Shown: positions 26,601 through 38,100 of the stretch, in pieces
Numbering within the stretch: position 1 is the first letter of the stretch
Layout: each line of letters begins with the position of its first letter
NCBI GenBank assembly: GCA_037783545.1
Contig: JBBELK010000509.1
Span: 372,001-436,000 of the forward strand
Source of the DNA: Henricia sp. BOLD:AAB3569
Taxonomy: Eukaryota > Echinodermata > Asteroidea > Spinulosida > Echinasteridae
Direction of reading: 5' to 3'
DNA length: 64,000 nt
The notes under the pieces: generated by a model
What the model saw: only the letters and a program-made list of their open reading frames with translations
Database searches by the model: none
Told to the model about the DNA's origin: nothing
Program-made: the position numbers and the translations under genes

Positions 26601-29333
26601 ATCATACCACATTGAATACACCGGTTCCCGTCTGATCACCGCAGTTAAGCAACGTTGGGCTCGGTCAGTACTTCGGTGGGAGACCACCTGGGAATACCGA
26701 GTGTCGTAGGCACTTTTGTTTTGTCGAGTAAGATATTGTTCTTCAGTAAACGTTTAAAATTACGCAAACCTGTTAAGCATTCGTCTACGACCATACCACA
26801 TTGAATACACCGGTTCCCGTCTGATCACCGCAGTTAAGCAACGTTGGACTCGGTCAGTACTTCGGTGGGAGACCACCTGGGAATACCGAGTGTCGTAGGC
26901 ACTTTTGTTTTTGGTAAAATATTGTTCTTCGGTAAACATTTAAAATTACGCAAACCTGTTAAGCATTCGTCTACGACCATACCACATTGAATACACCGGT
27001 TCCCGTCTGATCACCGCAGTTAAGCAACGTTGGGCTCGGTCAGTACTTCGGTGGGAGACCACCTGGGAATACCGAGTGTCGTAGGCACTTTTGTTTTTAG
27101 TAAAATATTGTTCTTCAGTAAACGTTTAAAATTACGCAAACCTGTTAAGCATTCGTCTACGACCATACCACATTGAATACACCGGTTCCCGTCTGATCAC
27201 CGCAGTTAAGCAACGTTGGGCTCGGTCAGTACTTCGGTGGGAGACCACCTGGGAATACCGAGTGTCGTAGGCACTTTTGTTTTTATTAAAATATTGTTCT
27301 TCAGTAAACGTTTCAAATTACGCAAACCTGTTAAGCATTCGTCTACGACCATACCACATTGAATACACCGGTTCCCGTCTGATCACCGCAGTTAAGCAAC
27401 GTTGGGCTCGGTCAGTACATCGGTGGGAGACCACCTGGGAATACCGAGTGTCGTAGGCACTTTTGTTTTTAGTAAAATATTGTTCTTCAGTAAACGTTTC
27501 AAATTACCCAAACCTGTTAAGCATTCGTCTACGACCATACCACATTGAATACACCGGTTCCCGTCTGATCACCGCCTTTAAGCAACGTTGGGCTCGGTCA
27601 GTACTTCGGTGGGAGACCACCTGGGAATATCGAGTGTCGTAGGCACTTTTGTTTTGTCGAGTAAAACATTGTTCTTCAGTAAACGTTTAAAATTACGCAA
27701 ACCTGTTAAACATTCGTCTACGACCATACCACATTGAATACACCGGATCCCGTCTGATCACCGCAGTTAAGCAACGTTGGGCTCGGTCAGTACTTCGGTG
27801 GGAGACCACCTGGGAATACCGAGTGTCGTAGGCACTTTTGTTTTTAGTAAAATATTGTTCTTCAGTAAACGTTTCAAATTACGCAAACCTGTTAAGCATT
27901 CGTCTACGACCATGCCACATTGAATACACCGGTTCCCGTCTGATCACCGCAGTTAAGCAACGTTGGGCTCGGTCAGTACTTCGGTGGGAGACCACCTGGG
28001 AAAACCGAGTGTCGTAGTCACTTTTGTTTTGTCGAGTAAAATATTGTTCTTCAGTAAACGTTTAAAATTACGCAAACCTGTTAAGCATTCGTCTACGACC
28101 ATACCACATTGAATACACCGGTTCCCGTCTGATCACCGCAGTTAAGCAACGTTGGGCTCGGTCAGTACTTCGGTGGGAGACCACCTTGGAATACCGAGTG
28201 TCGTAGGCACTTTTGTTTTTAGTAAAATATTGTTCTTCATTAAACGTTTCAAATTACGCAAACCTGTTAAGCATTCGTCTACGACCATACCACATTGAAT
28301 ACACCGGTTCCCGTCTGATCACCGCAGTTAAGCAGCGTTGGGCTCGGTCAGTACTTCGGTGGGAGACCACCTGGGAATACCGAGTGTCGTAGGCACTTTT
28401 GTTTTTAGTAAAATATTGTTCTTCAGTAAACGTTTCAAATTACGCAAACCTGTTAAGCATTCGTCTACGACCATACCACATTGAATACACCGGTTCCCGT
28501 CTGATCACCGCAGTTAAGCAACGTTGGGCTCGGTCAGTACTTCGGTGGGAGACCACCTGGGAATACCGAGTGTCGTAGGCACTTTTGTTTTGTCGAGTAA
28601 AATATTGTTCTTCAGTAAACGTTTCAAATTACCCAAACCTGTTAAGCATTCGTCTACGACCATACCACATTGAATACACCGGTTCACGTCTGATCACCGC
28701 AGTTAAGCAACGTTGGGCTCGGTCAGTACTTCGGTGGGAGACCACCTGGGAAAATCGAGTGTCGTAGGCACTTTTGTTTTGTCGAGTAAAACATTGTTCT
28801 TCAGTAAACGTTTAAAATTACGCAAACCTGTTAAACATTCGTCTACGACCATACCACATTGAATACACCGGATCCCGTCTGATCACCGCAGTTAAGCAAC
28901 GTTGGGCTCGGTCAGTACTTCGGTGGGAGACCACCTGGGAATACCGAGTGTCGTAGGCACTTTTGTTTTGTCGAGTAAAATATTGTTCTTCAGTAAACGT
29001 TTAAAATTACGCAAACCTGTTAAGCATTCGTCTACGACCATGCCACATTGAATACACCGGTTCCCGTCTGATCACCGCAGTTAAGCAACGTTGGGCTCGG
29101 TCAGTACTTCGGTGGGAGACCACCTGGGAATACCGAGTGTCGTAGGCACTTTTGTTTTTAGTAAAATATTGTTCTTCATTAAACGTTTCAAATTACGCAA
29201 ACCTGTTAAGCATTCGTCTACGATCATACCACATTGAATACACCGGTTCCCGTCTGATCACCGCAGTTAAGCAACGTTGGGCTCGGTCAGTACTTCGGTG
29301 GGAGACCACCTGGGAATACCGAGTGTCGTAGGC
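23603..29333 (+). rRNA. 5S rRNA genes between 23603 and 29333 (31 copies)
   Basis: Starts: 23603, 23789, 23975, 24161, 24347, 24533, 24719, 24905, 25094, 25280, 25469, 25655, 25841, 26030, 26219, 26408, 26594, 26783, 26969, 27155, 27341, 27527, 27716, 27902, 28091, 28277, 28463, 28652, 28841, 29030, 29216. The 17 units from 23603 to 26782 are repeated as 14 units from 26783 to 29404. The length difference (3,180 versus 2,622) is exactly three 186-bp units. Private markers include CGCCTTTAAG (24952, 27574), GTACATCGG (24796, 27418) and GGACTCGG (23666, 26846). Confidence 0.95.
27341..27458 (+). rRNA. Chimeric 5S rRNA gene from unequal exchange
   Basis: The spacer upstream of this gene carries the private TTTTTATTAAAAT change otherwise found only before the gene at 24161. 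The gene itself carries GTACATCGG, otherwise found only in the gene at 24719. It therefore joins the left side of the 24161 unit to the right side of the 24719 unit, and the three intervening units are missing from this duplicate block. The crossover must lie within the spacer or the first ~77 bases of the gene. The product is still a full-length 5S gene. Confidence 0.8.
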
Positions 29334-29404
29334 ACTTTTGTTTTGTCGAGTAAGATATTGTTCTTCAGTAAACGTTTAAAATTACGCAAACCTGTTAAGC
29401 ATTC

Positions 29405-32400
29405 GTCTACGACCATACCACATTGAATACACCGGTTCCCGTCTGATCACCGCAGTTAAGCAACGTTGGGCTCGGTCAGTACTTCGGTGGGAGACCACCT
29501 GGGAATACCGAGTGTCGTAGGCACTTTTGTTTTTAGTAAAATATTGTTCTTCAGTAGACGTTTAAAATTACGCAAACCTGTTAAGCATTCGTCTACGACC
29601 ATACCACATTGAATACACCGGTTCCCGTCTGATCACCGCAGTTAAGCAACGTTGGGCTCGGTCAGTACTTCGGTGGGAGACCACCTGGGAATACCGAGTG
29701 TCGTAGGCACTTTTGTTTTTAGTAAAATATTGTTCTTCAGTAAACGTTTCAAATTACCCAAACCTGTTAAGCATTCGTCTACGATCATACCACATTGAAT
29801 ACACCGGTTCCCGTCTGATCACCGCAGTTAAGCAACGTTGGGCTCGGTCAGTACTTCGGTGGGAGACCACCTGGGAATACCGAGTGTCGTAGGCACTTTT
29901 GTTTTGTCGAGTAAGATATTGTTCTTCAGTAAACGTTTAAAATTACGCAAACCTGTTAAGCATTCGTCTACGACCATACCACATTGAATACACCGGTTCC
30001 CGTCTGATCACCGCAGTTAAGCAACGTTGGGCTCGGTCAGTACTTCGGTGGGAGACCACCTGGGAATACCGAGTGTCGTAGGCACTTTTGTTTTTAGTAA
30101 AATATTGTTCTTCAGTAAACGTTTCAAATTACCCAAACCTGTTAAGCATTCGTCTACGGCCATACCACATTGAATACACCGGATCCCGTCTGATCACCGC
30201 AGTTAAGCAACGTTGGGCTCGGTCAGTACTTCGGTGGGAGACCACCTGGGAATACCGAGTGTCGTAGGCACTTTTGTTTTTAGTAAAATATTGTTCTTCA
30301 GTAAACGTTTCAAATTACCCAAACCTGTTAAGCATTCGTCTACGGCCATACCACATTGCATACACCGGATCCCGTCTGATCACCGCAGTTAAGCAACGTT
30401 GGGCTCGGTCAGTACTTCGGTGGGAGACCACCTGGGAATACCGAGTGTCGCAGGCACTTTTGTTTTTAGTAAAATATTGTTCTTCAGTAAACGTTTCAAA
30501 TTACGCAAACCTGTTAAGCATTCGTCTACGACCATGCCACATTGAATACACCGGATCCCGTCTGATCACCGCAGTTAAGCAACGTTGGGCTCGGTCAGTA
30601 CTTCGGTGGGAGACCACCTGGGAATACCGAGTGTCGTAGGCACTTTTGTTTTGTCGAGTAAGATATTGTTCTTCAGTAAACGTTTAAAATTACGCAAACC
30701 TGTTAAGCATTCGTCTACGACCATACCACATTGAATACACCGGTTCCCGTCTGATCACCGCAGTTAAGCAACGTTGGGCTCGGTCAGTACTTCGGTGGGA
30801 GACCACCTGGGAATACCGAGTGTCGTAGGCACTTTTGTTTTTAGTAAAATATTGTTCTTCAGTAAACGTTTCAAATTACCCAAACCTGTTAAGCATTCGT
30901 CTACGGCCATACCACATTGAATACACCGGATCCCGTCTGATCACCGCAGTTAAGCAACGTTGGGCTCGGTCAGTACTTCGGTGGGAGACCACCTGGGAAT
31001 ACCGAGTGTCGTAGGCACTTTTGTTTTTAGTAAAATATTGTTCTTCAGTAAACGTTTCAAATTACCCAAACCTGTTAAGCATTCGTCTACGGCCATACCA
31101 CATTGCATACACCGGATCCCGTCTGATCACCGCAGTTAAGCAACGTTGGGCTCGGTCAGTACTTCGGTGGGAGACCACCTGGGAATACCGAGTGTCGCAG
31201 GCACTTTTGTTTTTAGTAAAATATTGTTCTTCAGTAAACGTTTCAAATTACGCAAACCTGTTAAGCATTCGTCTACGACCATGCCACATTGAATACACCG
31301 GATCCCGTCTGATCACCGCAGTTAAGCAACGTTGGGCTCGGTCAGTACTTCGGTGGGAGACCACCTGGGAAAACCGAGTGTCGTAGTCACTTTTGTTTTG
31401 TCGAGTAAAATATTGTTCTTCAGTAAACGTTTAAAATTACGCAAACCTGTTAAGCATTCGTCTACGACCATACCACATTGAATACACCGGTTCCCGTCTG
31501 ATCACCGCAGTTAAGCAACGTTGGGCTCGGTCAGTACTTCGGTGGGAGACCACCTGGGAATACCGAGTGTCGTAGGCACTTTTGTTTTTAGTAAAATATT
31601 GTTCTTCATTAAACGTTTCAAATTACGCAAACCTGTTAAGCATTCGTCTACGACCATACCACATTGAATACACCGGTTCCCGTCTGATCACCGCAGTTAA
31701 GCAACGTTGGGCTCGGTCAGTACTTCGGTGGGAGACCACCTGGGAATACCGAGTGTCGTAGGCACTTTTGTTTTTAGTAAAATATTGTTCTTCAGTAAAC
31801 GTTTCAAATTACCCAAACCTGTTAAGCATTCGTCTAAGGCCATACCACATTGAATACACCGGATCCCGTCTGATCACCGCAGTTAAGCAACGTTGGGCTC
31901 GGTCAGTACTTCGGTGGGAGACCACCTGGGAATACCGAGTGTCGTAAGCACTTTTGTTTTTAGTAAAATATTGTTCTTCATTAAACGTTTCAAATTACGC
32001 AAACCTGTTAAGCATTCGTCTACGACCATACCACATTGAATACACCGGTTCCCGTCTGATCACCGCAGTTAAACCGCGTTGGGCTCGGTCAGTACTTCGG
32101 TGGGAGACCACCTGGGAATACCGAGTGTCGTAGGCACTTTTGTTTATAGTAAAATATTGTTCTTCAGTAAACGTTTCAAATTACGCAAACCTGTTAAGCA
32201 TTCGTCTACGACCATACCACATTGAATACACCGGTTCCCGTCTGATCACCGCAGTTAAGCAACGTTGGGCTCGGTCAGTACTTCGGTGGGAGACCACCTG
32301 GGAATACCGAGTGTCGTAGGCACTTTTGTTTTTAGTAAAATATTGTTCTTCAGTAAACGTTTCAAATTACCCAAACCTGTTAAGCATTCGTCTACGACCA

Positions 32401-32882
32401 TACCACATTGAATACACCGGTTCCCGTCTGATCACCGCAGTTAAGCAACGTTGGGCTCGGTCAGTACTTCGGTGGGAGACCACCTGGGAATATCGAGTGT
32501 CGTAGGCACTTTTGTTTTGTCGAGTAAAACATTGTTCTTCAGTAAACGTTTAAAATTACGCAAACCTGTTAAACATTCGTCTACGACCATACCACATTGA
32601 ATACACCGGATCCCGTCTGATCACCGCAGTTAAGCAACGTTGGGCTCGGTCAGTACTTCGGTGGGAGACCACCTGGGAATACCGAGTGTCGTAGGCACTT
32701 TTGTTTTTAGTAAAATATTGTTCTTCATTAAACGTTTCAAATTATGCAAACCTGTTAAGCATTCGTCTACGATCATACCACATTGAATACACCGGTTCCC
32801 GTCTGATCACCGCAGTTAAGCAACGTTGGGCTCGGTCAGTACTTCAGTGGGAGACCACCTGGGAATACCGAGTGTCGTAGGC
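29405..32882 (+). rRNA. 5S rRNA genes between 29405 and 32882 (19 copies)
   Basis: Starts: 29405, 29591, 29777, 29966, 30152, 30338, 30524, 30713, 30899, 31085, 31271, 31460, 31646, 31832, 32018, 32204, 32390, 32579, 32765. A four-unit tandem duplication (offset 747) joins 29966-30712 to 30713-31459, marked by CATTGCATAC and GTCGCAGGC in the genes at 30338 and 31085. Several copies here have CTACGGCC, the more usual animal 5S start (A8G, pairing as G-U in helix I). The gene at 31832 has CTAAGGCC and that at 32018 has AAACCGCG in box A, both likely damaging. Confidence 0.95.
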
Positions 32883-32950
32883 ACTTTTGTTTTTAGTAAA
32901 ATATTGTTCTTCATTAAACGTTTCAAATTACGCAAACCTGTTAAGCATTC

Positions 32951-35114
32951 GTCTACGATCATACCACATTGAATACACCGGATCCCGTCTGATCACCGCA
33001 GTTAAGCAACGTTGGGCTCTGTCAGTACTTCGGTGGGAGACCACCTGGGAATACCGAGTGTCGTAGGCACTTTTGTTTTTAGTAAAATATTGTTCTTCAG
33101 TAAACGTTTCAAATTACGCAAACATGTTAAGCATTCGTCTACGATCATACCACATTGAATACACCGGATCCCGTCTGATCACCGCAGTTAAGCAACGTTG
33201 GGCTCTGTCAGTACTTCGGTGGGAGACCACCTGGGAATACCGAGTGTCGTAGGCACTTTTGTTTTTAGTAAAATATTGTTCTTCAGTAAACGTTTCAAAT
33301 TACCCAAACCTGTTAAGCATTCGTCTACGACCATACCACATTGAATACACCGGATCCCGTCTGATCACCGCAGTTAAGCAACGTTGGGCTCGGTCAGTAC
33401 TTCGGTGGGAGACCACCTGGGAATACCGAGTGTCGTAAGCACTTTTGTTTTTAGTAAAATATTGTTCTTCATTAAACGTTTCAAATTACGCAAACCTGTT
33501 AAGCATTCGTCTACGACCATACCACATTGAATACACCGGTTCCCGTCTGATCACCGCAGTTAAGCAGCGTTGGGCTCGGTCAGTACTTCGGTGGGAGACC
33601 ACCTGGGAATACCGAGTGTCGTAGGCACTTTTGTTTTTAGTAAAATATTGTTCTTCAATAAACGTTTCAAATTACGCAAACCTGTTAAGCATTCGTCTAC
33701 GACCATACCACATTGAATACACCGGTTCCCGTCTGATCACCGCAGTTAAGCAACGTTGGGCTCGGTCAGTACTTCGGTGGGAGACCACCTGGGAATACCG
33801 AGTGTCGTAGGCACTTTTGTTTTTAGTAAAATATTGTTCTTCAGTAAACGTTTAAAATTACGCAAACCTGTTAAGCATTCGTCTACGACCATACCACATT
33901 GAATACACCGGTTCCCGTCTGATCATCGCAGTTAAGCAACGTTGGGCTCGGTCAGTACTTCGGTGGGAGACCACCTGGGAATACCGAGTGTCGTAGGCAC
34001 TTTTGTTTTTAGTAAAATATTGTTCTTCAGTAAACGTTTCAAATTACCCAAACCTGTTAAGCATTCGTCTACGGCCATACCACATTGAATACACCGGATC
34101 CCGTCTGATCACCGCAGTTAAGCAACGTTGGGCTCTGTCAGTACTTCGGTGGGAGACCACCTGGGAATACCGAGTGTCGTAGGCACTTTTGTTTTTAGTA
34201 AAATATTGTTCTTCAGTAAACGTTTCAAATTACGCAAACATGTTAAGCATTCGTCTACGATCATACCACATTGAATACACCGGATCCCGTCTGATCACCG
34301 CAGTTAAGCAACGTTGGGCTCTGTCAGTACTTCGGTGGGAGACCACCTGGGAATACCGAGTGTCGTAGGCACTTTTGTTTTTAGTAAAATATTGTTCTTC
34401 AGTAAACGTTTCAAATTACCCAAACCTGTTAAGCATTCGTCTACGACCATACCACATTGAATACACCGGATCCCGTCTGATCACCGCAGTTAAGCAACGT
34501 TGGGCTCGGTCAGTACTTCGGTGGGAGACCACCTGGGAATACCGAGTGTCGTAAGCACTTTTGTTTTTAGTAAAATATTGTTCTTCATTAAACGTTTCAA
34601 ATTACGCAAACCTGTTAAGCATTCGTCTACGACCATACCACATTGAATACACCGGTTCCCGTCTGATCACCGCAGTTAAGCAGCGTTGGGCTCGGTCAGT
34701 ACTTCGGTGGGAGACCACCTGGGAATACCGAGTGTCGTAGGCACTTTTGTTTTTAGTAAAATATTGTTCTTCAATAAACGTTTCAAATTACGCAAACCTG
34801 TTAAGCATTCGTCTACGACCATACCACATTGAATACACCGGTTCCCGTCTGATCACCGCAGTTAAGCAACGTTGGGCTCGGTCAGTACTTCGGTGGGAGA
34901 CCACCTGGGAATACCGAGTGTCGTAGGCACTTTTGTTTTTAGTAAAATATTGTTCTTCAGTAAACGTTTAAAATTACGCAAACCTGTTAAGCATTCGTCT
35001 ACGACCATACCACATTGAATACACCGGTTCCCGTCTGATCATCGCAGTTAAGCAACGTTGGGCTCGGTCAGTACTTCGGTGGGAGACCACCTGGGAATAC
35101 CGAGTGTCGTAGGC
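32951..35114 (+). rRNA. 5S rRNA genes between 32951 and 35114 (12 copies)
   Basis: Starts: 32951, 33137, 33323, 33509, 33695, 33881, 34067, 34253, 34439, 34625, 34811, 34997. The first six are repeated as the last six with offset 1,116, marked by GGCTCTGTC in the genes at 32951, 33137, 34067 and 34253 and by GATCATCGC at 33881 and 34997. The gene at 34067 combines a CTACGGCC 5' part with the CTCTGTC 3' part and looks like a second recombinant. All spacers here are the 186-bp unit type. Confidence 0.95.
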
Positions 35115-35182
35115 ACTTTTGTTTTTAGTAAAATATTGTTCTTCAGTAAACGTTTCAAATTACCCAAACCTGTTAAGCATTC

Positions 35183-38100
35183 GTCTACGGCCATACCACA
35201 TTGAATACACCGGATCCCGTCTGATCACCGCAGTTAAGCAACGTTGGGCTCGGTCAGTACTTCGGTGGGAGACCACCTGGGAATACCGAGTGTCGTAAGC
35301 ACTTTTGTTTTTAGTAAAATATTGTTCTTCATTAAACGTTTCAAATTACGCAAACCTGTTAAGCATTCGTCTACGACCATACCACATTGAATACACCGGT
35401 TCCCGTCTGATCACCGCAGTTAAGCAGCGTTGGGCTCGGTCAGTACTTCGGTGGGAGACCACCTGGGAATACCGAGTGTCGTAAGCACTTTTGTTTTTAG
35501 TAAAATATTGTTCTTCATTAAACGTTTCAAATTACGCAAACCTGTTAAGCATTCGTCTACGACCATACCACATTGAATACACCGGTTCCCGTCTGATCAC
35601 CGCAGTTAAGCAGCGTTGGGCTCGGTCAGTACTTCGGTGGGAGACCACCTGGGAATACCGAGTGTCGTAGGCACTTTTGTTTTTAGTAAAATATTGTTCT
35701 TCAGTAAACGTTTAAAATTACGCAAACCTGTTAAGCATTCGTCTACGATCATACCACATTGAATACACCGGTTCCCGTCTGATCACCGCAGTTAAGCAAC
35801 GTTGGGCTCGGTCAGTACTTCGGTGGGAGACCACCTGGGAAAACCGAGTGTCGTAGTCACTTTTGTTTTGTCGAGTAAAATATTGTTCTTCAGTAAACGT
35901 TTAAAATTACGCAAACCTGTTAAGCATTCGTCTACGACCATACCACATTGAATACACCGGTTCCCGTCTGATCACCGCAGTTAAGCAACGTTGGGCTCGG
36001 TCAGTACTTCGGTGGGAGACCACCTGGGAATACCGAGTGTCGTAGGCACTTTTGTTTTTAGTAAAATATTGTTCTTCATTAAACGTTTCAAATTACGCAA
36101 ACCTGTTAAGCATTCGTCTACGATCATACCACATTGAATACACCGGTTCCCGTCTGATCACCGCAGTTAAGCAACGTTGGGCTCGGTCAGTACTTCGGTG
36201 GGAGACCACCTGGGAATACCGAGTGTCGTAGGCACTTTTGTTTTGTCGAGTAAGATATTGTTCTTCAGTAAACGTTTAAAATTACGCAAACCTGTTAAGC
36301 AATCGTCTACGACCATACCACATTGAATACACCGGTTCCCGTCTGATCACCGCAGTTAAGCAACGTTGGGCTCGGTCAGTACTTCGGTGGGAGACCACCT
36401 GGGAATACCGAGTGTCGTAGGCACTTTTGTTTTTAGTAAAATATTGTTCTTCAGTAAACGTTTAAAATTACGCAAACCTGTTAAGCATTCGTCTACGACC
36501 ATACCACATTGAATACACCGGTTCCCGTCTGATCACCGCAGTTAAGCAACGTTGGGCTCGGTCAGTACTTCGGTGGGAGACCACCTGGGAATACCGAGTG
36601 TCGTAGGCACTTTTGTTTTTAGTAAAATATTGTTCTTCAGTAAACGTTTCAAATTACGCAAACCTGTTAAGCATTCGTCTACGACCATACCACATTGAAT
36701 ACACCGGTTCCCGTCTGATCATCGCAGTTAAGCAACGTTGGGCTCGGTCAGTACTTCGGTGGGAGACCACCTGGGAATACCGAGTGTCGTAGGCACTTTT
36801 GTTTTTAGTAAAATATTGTTCTTCAGTAAACGTTTCAAATTACCCAAACCTGTTAAGCATTCGTCTACGGCCATACCACATTGAATACACCGGATCCCGT
36901 CTGATCACCGCAGTTAAGCAACGTTGGGCTCGGTCAGTACTTCGGTGGGAGACCACCTGGGAATACCGAGTGTCGTAAGCACTTTTGTTTTTAGTAAAAT
37001 ATTGTTCTTCATTAAACGTTTCAAATTACGCAAACCTGTTAAGCATTCGTCTACGACCATACCACATTGAATACACCGGTTCCCGTCTGATCACCGCAGT
37101 TAAGCAGCGTTGGGCTCGGTCAGTACTTCGGTGGGAGACCACCTGGGAATACCGAGTGTCGTAAGCACTTTTGTTTTTAGTAAAATATTGTTCTTCATTA
37201 AACGTTTCAAATTACGCAAACCTGTTAAGCATTCGTCTACGACCATACCACATTGAATACACCGGTTCCCGTCTGATCACCGCAGTTAAGCAGCGTTGGG
37301 CTCGGTCAGTACTTCGGTGGGAGACCACCTGGGAATACCGAGTGTCGTAGGCACTTTTGTTTTTAGTAAAATATTGTTCTTCAGTAAACGTTTAAAATTA
37401 CGCAAACCTGTTAAGCATTCGTCTACGATCATACCACATTGAATACACCGGTTCCCGTCTGATCACCGCAGTTAAGCAACGTTGGGCTCGGTCAGTACTT
37501 CGGTGGGAGACCACCTGGGAAAACCGAGTGTCGTAGTCACTTTTGTTTTGTCGAGTAAAATATTGTTCTTCAGTAAACGTTTAAAATTACGCAAACCTGT
37601 TAAGCATTCGTCTACGACCATACCACATTGAATACACCGGTTCCCGTCTGATCACCGCAGTTAAGCAACGTTGGGCTCGGTCAGTACTTCGGTGGGAGAC
37701 CACCTGGGAATACCGAGTGTCGTAGGCACTTTTGTTTTTAGTAAAATATTGTTCTTCATTAAACGTTTCAAATTACGCAAACCTGTTAAGCATTCGTCTA
37801 CGATCATACCACATTGAATACACCGGTTCCCGTCTGATCACCGCAGTTAAGCAACGTTGGGCTCGGTCAGTACTTCGGTGGGAGACCACCTGGGAATACC
37901 GAGTGTCGTAGGCACTTTTGTTTTGTCGAGTAAGATATTGTTCTTCAGTAAACGTTTAAAATTACGCAAACCTGTTAAGCAATCGTCTACGACCATACCA
38001 CATTGAATACACCGGTTCCCGTCTGATCACCGCAGTTAAGCAACGTTGGGCTCGGTCAGTACTTCGGTGGGAGACCACCTGGGAATACCGAGTGTCGTAG

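Noticed and set aside
1445-31386. Repeated 60-121-codon open frames in the 5S region (peptides with RLRPYHIEYTGSRLITAVKQ)
   Set aside because: They are translations of 5S rRNA gene and spacer sequence, appear only where a one-base terminator deletion or a particular variant opens the frame, and mostly begin with non-ATG codons.
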